Translations under genes and position numbers: made by a program
The notes under the pieces: model-generated
The model's database searches: none
Told to the model about the DNA's origin: nothing
What the model saw: only the letters and a program-made list of their open reading frames with translations
From: Anaerolineae bacterium
Lineage (GTDB): Bacteria > Chloroflexota > Anaerolineae > 4572-78 > J111
Length of the DNA stretch: 17,163 nt
NCBI GenBank assembly: GCA_020433785.1
Contig: JAGRCC010000107.1
Span: 1 to 17,163, forward strand
Reading direction: 5' to 3'
Part shown: positions 1 through 6,949 of the stretch, piece by piece
Layout: every line of letters begins with the position of its first letter
How positions within the stretch are numbered: position 1 is the first letter of the stretch

Positions 1-564
1 GTCGAGATAGTTGGGTGTGCCGTCGCCGTCTGTATCATCGTTGAGCGGGTTGTTATCGCCGTTAGGGTCTTCATCGCCGTCAATGATACCGTCGCTATCG
101 CTGTCGCCACCAGAATTGGGATCAAGGTAGTTGGGAATACCGTCGCCGTCAGAGTCACCCGTGCCTTCGTCTTTGGTCAGCGTGCCGTCGCCATCATCAT
201 CGTCGTCGAGGTAGTTAGGTTTACCATCCCCATCAAGGTCATCATCGGTGGGGTCGCCGTTGCCGTTGATATCCTCATCGGCGGTTAAAATCGTGTCGCC
301 GTCGTCGTCGTTGTCGGCATGGTTCATGGCGCTGTCGGTGTCGGTATCAACGTTGTTGGGTTCGAGGTAATTGGGGACCGTGTCGCCGTCGCTGTCGGTG
401 CAGGGGTTGCTAGGACATTCGGTGGCGGTGTCGATACCGTCGCCGTCGTCGTCAGTGTCCTGATAATTGGGAATGGTATCGCCGTCGGTGTCGTCGTTGT
501 CGAAGTTGCCGTCGTGGTTGCGATCCTCATCGCTGTTGAGAATGCCGTCGCCGTCATCGTCGGG
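1..564 (-). repeat. Coding repeat array: Ca-binding thrombospondin type 3 units
   Basis: The plus strand shows recurring GCCGTCGCC-like blocks; in the minus-strand frame these read as DGDG motifs. Five units end in PNY(L/Q)(D/E), at about residues 202-212, 233-244, 286-296, 313-324 and 354-364, separated by more variable Asp/Glu-rich stretches. In the family, the Asp side chains coordinate calcium. The repetition is at protein level and imperfect in DNA, so it is not a CRISPR or satellite array. Confidence 0.85.
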
Positions 565-1092
565 ACTGAAAGTAACGGCTTCGATGGCATCGATTAGAAA
601 AACTTCTGTTATATCTGAAATAAATTGGACATAGCGATAGCGGGTAGGAGAATTCGGATAGGTAGCCGTAACCGCCAGCGTTCCGGGACTAATCATTAGA
701 CCAGATAGAGTGGTTGAAGCGATTACATTTCTATCTTCATCAAGAAAATTAATGTGAGGCATGACACCCGTCTCCAAAACTTGATAATATACGATGAGAT
801 TACCGGTACCTTCTTCGCCCTGGCCCATATCCAGCGTTAAATCACCTCCGCCAAGCAACCCAGCCACCGCAGCGAAGTTCCCGTCGGGCGAGCCAGTAGC
901 ATTATTAGCAAAGACCACAATACCACTACTGCCACCAACCGAGTCGGCATATTCGTCAACCGGTGGGCCGGCTGAAACACCGTCGGCCAGGTAAATAAGC
1001 CCTATCAGAACAGCGATTAAGCTTAGTGCCCCCTTCGTAAACTTCCATTTATCTTTAAAGACTAAATTCTTATGATAATTGTTGCAATACAT
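1..1092 (-). CDS. Secreted protein with thrombospondin type 3 repeats (partial, C-terminus beyond window)
   Basis: The frame is open from an ATG at 1092 to the left edge, giving 364 residues without a stop. AAGGAG (1103-1108) lies 10 nt upstream of the ATG. Residues 14-41 form a signal peptide: Lys-rich n-region, hydrophobic core [15 protein letters not shown], and a likely cut after VSA. Residues 42-175 form an unassigned, probably beta-rich domain ([41 protein letters not shown]). From about residue 177 come Asp-rich repeats of the type DxDGDGxPNYLD (for example [12 protein letters not shown] and [12 protein letters not shown]) alternating with DEDxNxNG-like segments, typical of calcium-binding thrombospondin type 3 repeats. 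The protein is therefore exported and probably extracellular or cell-surface; adhesive or structural roles are common for such proteins but are not shown here. It lies downstream of the signalling operon on the same strand but behind a strong terminator, so it is probably transcribed separately. Confidence 0.88.
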   Translation of the reverse strand, partial: MYCNNYHKNLVFKDKWKFTKGALSLIAVLIGLIYLADGVSAGPPVDEYADSVGGSSGIVVFANNATGSPDGNFAAVAGLLGGGDLTLDMGQGEEGTGNLIVYYQVLETGVMPHINFLDEDRNVIASTTLSGLMISPGTLAVTATYPNSPTRYRYVQFISDITEVFLIDAIEAVTFSPDDDGDGILNSDEDRNHDGNFDNDDTDGDTIPNYQDTDDDGDGIDTATECPSNPCTDSDGDTVPNYLEPNNVDTDTDSAMNHADNDDDGDTILTADEDINGNGDPTDDDLDGDGKPNYLDDDDDGDGTLTKDEGTGDSDGDGIPNYLDPNSGGDSDSDGIIDGDEDPNGDNNPLNDDTDGDGTPNYLD

Positions 1093-1239
1093 TCTTAAGA
1101 AACTCCTTACGTAAATAGATTATAAAATTTAATATTTAGACCTATTTTTTTAATTAATCAGGCATTATGCTGCTATCATAACAAAGTAAGGTGCTTGAAT
1201 CTGTAAAAATCTAGCGCAATTTCTATATAGGTTGTGTCG

Positions 1240-1257
1240 AAAGTGTGGAAAGTGTGG
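1240..1257. repeat. Tandem 9-bp direct repeat AAAGTGTGG x2, possible operator
   Basis: AAAGTGTGG occurs twice with no spacer (1240-1248 and 1249-1257), preceded by a degenerate third copy (GTTGTGTCG, 1231-1239). The block lies about 150 bp upstream of the start of the secreted repeat protein. The related AAAGTGTGAG and AGAAGTGTGGG occur at 12964-13004, upstream of the signalling cluster. OmpR-family regulators usually bind tandem direct repeats of about this size, so a binding site is plausible but unproven. Confidence 0.35.
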
Positions 1258-1270
1258 AAAAAAGAGAGGA

Positions 1271-1300
1271 AATGATAGGGCGATATTTCACCCTATCATT
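1271..1300. repeat. Perfect 10-bp inverted repeat (hairpin or operator)
   Basis: AATGATAGGG (1271-1280) and CCCTATCATT (1291-1300) are exact reverse complements around a 10-nt loop. On the minus strand a run of six T follows about seven nucleotides after the stem, so it could be a second, weaker terminator behind the strong one. A symmetrical protein-binding site is the alternative. Confidence 0.5.
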
Positions 1301-1319
1301 GGCCGCCTTAAATAAAAAG

Positions 1320-1380
1320 AAATAGGCAGAACCGGCGGATTGGACAAACTCAATCCAGCCGACTCCGCCTATTTTTTCTT
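1320..1380. terminator. Bidirectional rho-independent terminator of the signalling cluster
   Basis: The outer stem AAATAGGC (1320-1327) pairs with GCCTATTT (1367-1374). The inner stem CGGC-GGATTG pairs with CAATCC-A-GCCG across an 8-nt loop. The plus strand continues into TTTCTT, and the minus strand continues into TCTTTTTATTT. It lies about 90 bp beyond the stop of the last signalling gene, on that gene's transcribed side, so it is the natural end of the operon. Confidence 0.8.
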
Positions 1381-1466
1381 TAGTCTAAACGGCGAATTAT
1401 GGGCCTATATTTTTTCAGAAATAGGGCTTTTGTGATGAACTTGGTTGAGCTTAGCTCGCTAGGCCA

Positions 1467-2189
1467 TCAATTTTCCGGCATCACCAGTCGATACCCTTGC
1501 CCGCGCACATTAAGGATACAGCCGCCCATTTTACGGCGCAGGGCGTGAATCATGGAGCGGACGGCCACATCGGTGGTTAAACCCGGATCGTCGCCATTTT
1601 GGGTAATACGGATGAGATCTCGAGAGGACAGCACATCATTGGGGTTTCGGGCAAATGTTTCCAGCAGAACAAATTCTCTTAGCGATAATCTGATTTCTTC
1701 GCCATTGAGAAAAACCTGGTAGCGGCCCGGATTGATGCGCAGCGCCCCAACGGCAATAATTTGATCCTCGTTGGCCAAGGAGGAGCCGGATGGCGAGGGG
1801 GGTTGAAGAAATTCGGCCCGCCGCAGCTTTCCGGCAACCACAGCCAACAGATCGACGGCGGTAATCGGTTTAGTTAAATAATCGTCAACCCCCAGAGATT
1901 TGCCATAGCGGATGTCGCTATCCATTTTGCGAGCGGTTAAAAAAATGAAGGGAATAGGCGCCCACAGCCCATTTTCTCGCACCCGCTCGAGCAGTTGATA
2001 CCCGTTCATATCGGGCATAGCAATATCCGCCAGAATCAGATCGACCGGCCACTTTCTCAACATGGTCAAGGCTTCAAGGCCATTATTGGCAGTTAGAACG
2101 TGATAGTTAGCCAATTCTAAGGTCATGCCAATATTTTCCAGTAATTCCGGCTCATCATCAACAACTAAAATAGAATTTAATACTTTCAT
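1467..2189 (-). CDS. OmpR/PhoB-type response regulator (REC + winged helix)
   Basis: This 240-residue protein is the only DNA-binding output inside the signalling cluster. Receiver domain, residues about 6-120: acidic pair D11/D12, phospho-acceptor D55 in LILADIAMPDMNG, switch T85 and invariant K107 in LTKP. A short linker leads to a winged-helix effector domain, residues about 145-238, ending in the usual wing pattern RGQGYRLV. Length and architecture are standard for the family, and all phosphorylation residues are intact. The ATG at 2189 follows AAAGGA (2199-2204) by 9 nt; this ribosome site lies inside the end of the preceding gene, whose stop is only 5 nt upstream, so the two are probably translationally coupled. 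As the last gene before the terminator it is the likely final acceptor of phosphate from the kinases encoded upstream. Target genes are not evident; the gene for the secreted repeat protein is one nearby candidate. Confidence 0.9.
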   Translation of the reverse strand: MKVLNSILVVDDEPELLENIGMTLELANYHVLTANNGLEALTMLRKWPVDLILADIAMPDMNGYQLLERVRENGLWAPIPFIFLTARKMDSDIRYGKSLGVDDYLTKPITAVDLLAVVAGKLRRAEFLQPPSPSGSSLANEDQIIAVGALRINPGRYQVFLNGEEIRLSLREFVLLETFARNPNDVLSSRDLIRITQNGDDPGLTTDVAVRSMIHALRRKMGGCILNVRGQGYRLVMPEN

Positions 2190-2194
2190 GGTAT

Positions 2195-4354
2195 CTAATC
2201 CTTTGCTAAAGGTAAATAAACAGCAAAAATTGTTCCTTGGCCCGGTTCCGAAGCGACAGCGATATGTCCAGCGTGCAGTTTGATAAGTTCTTTGACAATG
2301 GCTAATCCCAATCCGGTGCCGCGAATATTTTCTTGATCTTTAACTCGATAAAATCGTTCGAACAGATGGGGAATATCAGTCTGACTAATACCGATACCGG
2401 TATCGCTGATGCGCAGCCCGGCCCAAGCATGCCCTATTAAATCACCCAAACCTGGCCATTCATCGGTATCTATGCTGTTTTTTAGTAGTTCAACCGGTAA
2501 GGGCAAGCACTCATAGATAATCCGGCCGTTGTTCGGTGTGTATTTAATGGCATTACTCAACAAGTTTCTAACCACCTGACGAAGCTGCGTGGCGTCGCCG
2601 ATAACGATTACGTCTGAACAGCCTTGATATTCGATGGTCTGTTGTTTCTTTTGAGCTTGAGGACACTGCTCTTCGATCACTTCGCGCACGATCTGAGGCA
2701 GGTTAACCAACTGGCCTGTGGTTTTGACCTGACCTTCATCAAGCTGGGCTATCTCTAATACACTTTCGACCAGATCATTCAGGACTCGCATGTGGCGCTG
2801 GATATCGTTGATCATTTTATGCCGTTTGCTATCATCGATATGCGTATAAAGCGCGTCCAGGTTATCGGCCAGCAACGTGGCGATTGAAAGCGGCGTATTC
2901 AATTCATGGGTAACGTTGGCCACAAATTTATCTTTCAACCGCTCGGCCTCCTTGAGGGGCGTGATATCGTGGTGCACACACACAAAACCAATCACGTGGT
3001 TAGTCTGATAGGAATCGAAGAGCGGCGCTGCCGTCAAAGCGGCATCGTAGCAGGGGCCATTCTGACGTTTGTATTGAACCTCGCCCCGCCAGATTTGCCC
3101 GGTGCGGACAATAGCGGCAATCCGGCTAAATAAATCAAACTCTTGCTCAGATTTATGCCAAAACCCCCAGGGTTGGCCCAAAAACGCATTGCTGGGCAAA
3201 CCGGTCATGTGCTCAACCGCCGGGTTAGTATATTGAATTGTTCCATCCACGCTGGTAACAATAACGGCTTCACCCAAGGCTTCTAAAATAGCCTGGGTCC
3301 GATCTCGTTCCAGCGTCAACTCAAAGGTTTGTTCGGCTACAATGCCGGTCAAGTCTTCAACGTTACGTTGTAGATTTTGGTAAAGCTGAGCCGTTTCCAA
3401 GGATTGGGCAATGGCAGCCGCGATACTCTGGGCTAAATTAAGGATGTGATCGGGGTAATCGGGTTGGTCTATGGTGGCCAGTTCAATGAAGCCGGCAATT
3501 TTATGTCTAATAATCAGCGGCACAATGACGACTGTGGTTACTGCAAAATGTTGTAACAGTTCCTGAGTGTGGGGCCACTGAGCCTCATAATGCCCGTGCC
3601 TAAATACTTTGGGCGTATGGAATGCCTCAATTTCCTGTTGAGAAAAGTGTGAAACGAGCGAGATTTTCTCCTCATTATGGAGGTCTGCCGCCATCTCACC
3701 CAATATATTGAGTTGGGTCTCAGGCGAGGCATATTCAACTCGCGTATCAAACCCAGGGTGGCCGTGGTTGAATAATGTCGCCGTTGCGGTTGGAATTTCG
3801 AAGACCTGAGTTAACGCTTCACAAACAATGGTTAAGATTTCTTTGACCTCAAATGATGAGGCTGCCATTGTGATCACGTTGTTCAACAGGGTCAATTCAC
3901 GGTTGCGGCGGTAGACTTCTTGTTCAGCCTCGTGGCGGTAAGTCCGCTCCAGCAGTAAGCGTCGATAGCGATTGAGCCGGGTAATCGTCCGAACCCGGAT
4001 CCGAAGTTCTGTGCCGTTGAACGGTTTAGAAATAAAATCATCCGCACCGGCATCGATGCCTTGTAGGCGCGAGTCGCGATCATCTAACGCCGTGATAAGG
4101 AGAATGGGGACTTCGCCCAAGTATGGATCACGGCGAATCCGCCGGCAAACTTCAAAACCATCCAAGCCGGGCATCATCACATCCAATAAAATCAAATCCG
4201 GGGTTAACTCCGCCGCCTTGGTCAAAGCTTCGTGGCCGTTACTGGCAAAGACCATATAGTAACCTTGATTAATCAGCAGCCCTTCCAGCGTATCTCGACC
4301 GGCTTCTTCATCATCTACAACAAGTACAACACTGCTTTGGTTTAACATCGCCAT
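2195..4354 (-). CDS. Hybrid sensor histidine kinase REC-GAF-PAS-HisKA-HATPase
   Basis: This 719-residue soluble protein has no membrane segments. Order: receiver (about 8-125; D14/D15, phospho-acceptor D58 in LILLDVMMPG, K110 in SKPF); helical linker (125-160); GAF-like domain (about 163-320); PAS domain (about 350-468) ending in HHDIT; HisKA with H483 in THELNTPL; HATPase_c with N box NLLSNAIKYTP, G1 DTGIGI, F box LFERFYRV and G2 GTGLGL. The residue after the histidine is Glu, as an active kinase needs; the usual Arg of the H box is Asn. A receiver ahead of the kinase suggests input by phosphorylation from another kinase, modulated by GAF/PAS ligands. The upstream gene ends 8 nt before the start. 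AAGGG (4360-4364) serves the ATG at 4354; an in-frame ATG at 4348 is an alternative. The N-terminal receiver closely resembles those of the next two genes. Confidence 0.9.
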   Translation of the reverse strand: MAMLNQSSVVLVVDDEEAGRDTLEGLLINQGYYMVFASNGHEALTKAAELTPDLILLDVMMPGLDGFEVCRRIRRDPYLGEVPILLITALDDRDSRLQGIDAGADDFISKPFNGTELRIRVRTITRLNRYRRLLLERTYRHEAEQEVYRRNRELTLLNNVITMAASSFEVKEILTIVCEALTQVFEIPTATATLFNHGHPGFDTRVEYASPETQLNILGEMAADLHNEEKISLVSHFSQQEIEAFHTPKVFRHGHYEAQWPHTQELLQHFAVTTVVIVPLIIRHKIAGFIELATIDQPDYPDHILNLAQSIAAAIAQSLETAQLYQNLQRNVEDLTGIVAEQTFELTLERDRTQAILEALGEAVIVTSVDGTIQYTNPAVEHMTGLPSNAFLGQPWGFWHKSEQEFDLFSRIAAIVRTGQIWRGEVQYKRQNGPCYDAALTAAPLFDSYQTNHVIGFVCVHHDITPLKEAERLKDKFVANVTHELNTPLSIATLLADNLDALYTHIDDSKRHKMINDIQRHMRVLNDLVESVLEIAQLDEGQVKTTGQLVNLPQIVREVIEEQCPQAQKKQQTIEYQGCSDVIVIGDATQLRQVVRNLLSNAIKYTPNNGRIIYECLPLPVELLKNSIDTDEWPGLGDLIGHAWAGLRISDTGIGISQTDIPHLFERFYRVKDQENIRGTGLGLAIVKELIKLHAGHIAVASEPGQGTIFAVYLPLAKD

Positions 4355-4362
4355 AATGACCC

Positions 4363-5448
4363 TTATATCTCAACCACAAAAACTGACCCGGTTGGTTTAT
4401 TGTCTTCAACCCATATGTGGCCGTCGTGGGCATCGATGACCATTTTACAAAAGGCCAGGCCCAACCCCACCTGCGGAATAGGGTGATCTTTGAGGGTAAC
4501 GATCTCAAATTTATTAAAAATACGATCTCGATAGCTGGGTGGAATGCCGGGGCCTTCGTCCGAAACCTCGATCCGAACCCACGCCTTGGTCTGCTCCGTT
4601 CGACGTTGGGTGAGACGACACGTAACCGTACTGTTGGCCGGAGAAAACTTGAGCGCATTTGCCAGCAAGTTATCAAGTACCCGGCGTATAAGATTTTTAT
4701 CCAGCATCATAAGCGTTGGGTAAGGGGGAAGTTTAATGGCTAAAGTCATCTTTTTAGATTGAGCGATCAGGCGGTGATCCTGCTCAACCTCTTCCATCAG
4801 GCGGTTAACATTGACCTGGGTACGATTTAAGATAAATTTATCTTGCTCGGCTTTGGCTAAAATCAACAGATCATTCACAAACGTATTAAGGCGATGCGCC
4901 TGACTGTGGATGTTTTCGACATCATTGCGCTGCTGATCGGTCAAATTGTTTTCAATAAGCAGCAACTCGCTAAACCCCAGAATCGCGTTTAACGGTACCC
5001 GCATATCGTGAACCACCATACCGGCCATATCTTCTCTCAGATGCAGCAGCCGGGTTAATTCATCATACTGTTCCTTGATGCGCAGCATGGAGCGAACCCT
5101 GGCCCGCAGTTCAAGCCCGTTGACCGGTTTGGATAAAAATTCATCGGCCCCGGCATCCAGACCGCGAGCCAGGTCTTCCTTGCTATTGAGGGCAGTGATA
5201 AGAATAATCGGGATGTGCTGCCAGCGTTCGTCATTTTTGATGCGTCGGCAGGCTTCGAACCCGTCTACGCCCGGCATCATCACATCCATCAAAATAACGT
5301 CCGGGTTAATATGGTGAAGTTGGTCGAGCGCGTCAAAGACATCGGCGGCAAAGATCAAATCGTAATTTTCACGGTAGAGCAATCCTTCAATGGTATCGCG
5401 GGCGGTTGGTTCATCATCGATGATAAATATTTGAGGTTGTTGCAGCAT
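4363..5448 (-). CDS. Receiver-first histidine kinase REC-HisKA-HATPase
   Basis: This 361-residue cytoplasmic protein has a receiver (residues about 5-122: D11/D12, phospho-acceptor D55 in VILMDVMMPG, T85, K107 in SKPV), a short helical linker, then HisKA with H147 in VVHDMRVPLNAILGFSELL and HATPase_c with N264 in the N box, DEGPGI at 297-302 and a reduced G2 box QVGLGLAF. It has no separate sensory domain, so its only visible input is phosphorylation of the receiver; this is the layout of a relay kinase rather than a sensor. The G2 box lacks the usual first Gly-Thr but keeps GLGLA, and activity is likely. The ATG at 5448 follows GGAGAG (5453-5458) closely. The gaps are 20 nt to the gene upstream and 8 nt to the gene downstream, consistent with one transcript. 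Confidence 0.9.
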   Translation of the reverse strand: MLQQPQIFIIDDEPTARDTIEGLLYRENYDLIFAADVFDALDQLHHINPDVILMDVMMPGVDGFEACRRIKNDERWQHIPIILITALNSKEDLARGLDAGADEFLSKPVNGLELRARVRSMLRIKEQYDELTRLLHLREDMAGMVVHDMRVPLNAILGFSELLLIENNLTDQQRNDVENIHSQAHRLNTFVNDLLILAKAEQDKFILNRTQVNVNRLMEEVEQDHRLIAQSKKMTLAIKLPPYPTLMMLDKNLIRRVLDNLLANALKFSPANSTVTCRLTQRRTEQTKAWVRIEVSDEGPGIPPSYRDRIFNKFEIVTLKDHPIPQVGLGLAFCKMVIDAHDGHIWVEDNKPTGSVFVVEI

Positions 5449-5468
5449 CTTTCTCTCCAGAACTAGAA

Positions 5469-6923
5469 TTAGGCCAACGGTAGAGTTAATTCAATGGTGA
5501 CGCCCGGCTTAGTGGGACGATTATAAATGGCGCACTGGCCGCCCGCGCTCCAAACTAATAAAGCTACGGTTGATAAACCCAGCCCGGTTCCCTCTAATTC
5601 ACCGGTAAAGTGTTTTTCACCCTGGTAGTAGGGGGTCCAAGCCTGGTCCAGTTGCTCTGGGGAAAGAGTTAAGCCGTTATCACTAATTTTTAGAAGAAGA
5701 TTTTGCTCGTTCAAATGCCCAAAGCTAACGTCAATAACCGGGTTCTGATCAGGGTGAAATTTTTTGGCATTCTCTAAAACCTCAAGAAAGATTAGTTCAA
5801 CCGCCTGTTTTGAGAGCTTAAGCTGTTTTTCGTCTAGGTGATCCAACCCTGAGAGCGTGACGTATTGCAGGTCCAAAGCCATACTGATTCGGGTTAAAAG
5901 TTTCTGGGTTTGATTCAATTCAAACCCCGCTTGGAGCGACGGCATGACCGGCAAGTGAGCAAATTGCAGCACATCTTCAACCACGCCCTGCAAACGTTTT
6001 AAGCCCAAAAATGCCGATTTAGAGAAATTGATGATCTCTTCAACCGACAACTGGGCCGCGTGCTCTACCAATAACTGTAAACTGCTGGAAGCAATGGTTA
6101 AAGGCGTGCGCAATTTGTGCAAAACCGATAAATGAAACCCGCGCATATCACGCTGCAAAACCATTTGCCGGGTAACATCGCGCAGCCGGATGATGCGGCC
6201 CGTATCTTCTTTGGCCGGTCCTTCAAAGATGGTGACGAGCAGCCAAAAAGCCTCGGCGGTACGGCATTCCGGGCGCACCAGGTAACGCTGCGATGTCAGA
6301 TCTCGATCGGATACGGCCGGCCAGGCTGACCATAGTTCAGCCGGTTGAGGCAGATACTGTTTTTGGGCTATCTCTAAAAAAGAGCCGATAACCGGGTTGT
6401 CGGGATCAACCGGCAGGTTTAAATAGAGATGGGCCATAGAATTGAGATAGAGCAGTTCGTCTCGCTCGTTGACCACCAAGTAGCCGTCGTCTGCCTGTTC
6501 AACGACCCATTCAAAGCGAGCACGCTGCTCTTTCAAACGGCGGTAGCGATTGAGACGGGTTGTGGTATGGATGCGGGCGCGGAGTTCAATGGCGTCAAAC
6601 GGTTTAGTAATAAAATCATCGGCTCCGGCTTTGATGCCCATTAAGCGGGAATTGTAATCACCCAGGGCGGTGAGCAAAATAATAGGAATTTCAGCCAGAT
6701 GCGGCGTGGCGCGGATACGTTTACAAACTTCAAAGCCGTCCATCTCCGGCATCATTACATCTAAAAGAATGACATCAGGCGTCGTCGCCTCGGCTTTGGC
6801 CAGGGCTTCGGGGCCATTGTGGGCAAACACCAGTTGATAGCCTCGACCGTACAGCAATCCTTCCAGCGTATCGCGCCCGAACTGTTCATCATCAACAATA
6901 AGAATAATACTATCTTGCTGCAT
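5469..6923 (-). CDS. Receiver-first histidine-kinase-like protein REC-PAS-HisKA-HATPase with atypical H box
   Basis: This 484-residue protein is a third receiver-first kinase. Receiver, residues about 4-122: D11/D12, D55 in VILLDVMMPEMDG, K107 in TKPF. A PAS-like region, about 135-255, ends in RLRDVTRQ. HisKA, about 260-325, has H269 in LHKLRTPL: the residue after the histidine is Lys, where active kinases of this family nearly always carry Glu or Asp. HATPase_c, about 370-484, keeps N385 and G2 GTGLGL (445-450), but its G1 box reads DNGLTL and lacks the second glycine. The protein may bind ATP weakly and may have low or no autokinase activity, acting perhaps as a phosphate sink, scaffold or heterodimer partner; this is inference. 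The start ATG at 6923 has only a weak purine stretch (AAAGAGA) upstream. Gaps are 26 nt upstream and 20 nt downstream. Confidence 0.87.
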   Translation of the reverse strand: MQQDSIILIVDDEQFGRDTLEGLLYGRGYQLVFAHNGPEALAKAEATTPDVILLDVMMPEMDGFEVCKRIRATPHLAEIPIILLTALGDYNSRLMGIKAGADDFITKPFDAIELRARIHTTTRLNRYRRLKEQRARFEWVVEQADDGYLVVNERDELLYLNSMAHLYLNLPVDPDNPVIGSFLEIAQKQYLPQPAELWSAWPAVSDRDLTSQRYLVRPECRTAEAFWLLVTIFEGPAKEDTGRIIRLRDVTRQMVLQRDMRGFHLSVLHKLRTPLTIASSSLQLLVEHAAQLSVEEIINFSKSAFLGLKRLQGVVEDVLQFAHLPVMPSLQAGFELNQTQKLLTRISMALDLQYVTLSGLDHLDEKQLKLSKQAVELIFLEVLENAKKFHPDQNPVIDVSFGHLNEQNLLLKISDNGLTLSPEQLDQAWTPYYQGEKHFTGELEGTGLGLSTVALLVWSAGGQCAIYNRPTKPGVTIELTLPLA

Positions 6924-6949
6924 AGATTATCTCTTTCTTAAAATAAGCA

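Larger units (their letters stand above)
1093..1466. other. Intergenic region: terminators plus likely promoter of the repeat-protein gene
   Basis: This 374-bp gap separates the end of the signalling cluster from the secreted repeat protein. It holds a strong terminator hairpin (1320-1380), a perfect inverted repeat (1271-1300), tandem 9-bp repeats (1240-1257) and an AT-rich leader before the start at 1092. I found no convincing gene in it and no clean -35/-10 pair. Confidence 0.7.

Noticed and set aside
1..564. Short-period repetition resembling a repeat array, and a plus-strand open frame at 319-597
   Set aside because: The minus-strand frame reads as regular calcium-binding repeats after a clear signal peptide. 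The plus-strand frame is a Val/Gly-rich by-product of the same biased codons.
4311..4676. 121-residue minus-strand open frame overlapping the receiver-first kinase gene
   Set aside because: It is out of frame with a well-supported kinase, shows no recognisable domain and is rich in Arg/Pro, as expected for an alternative-frame by-product.
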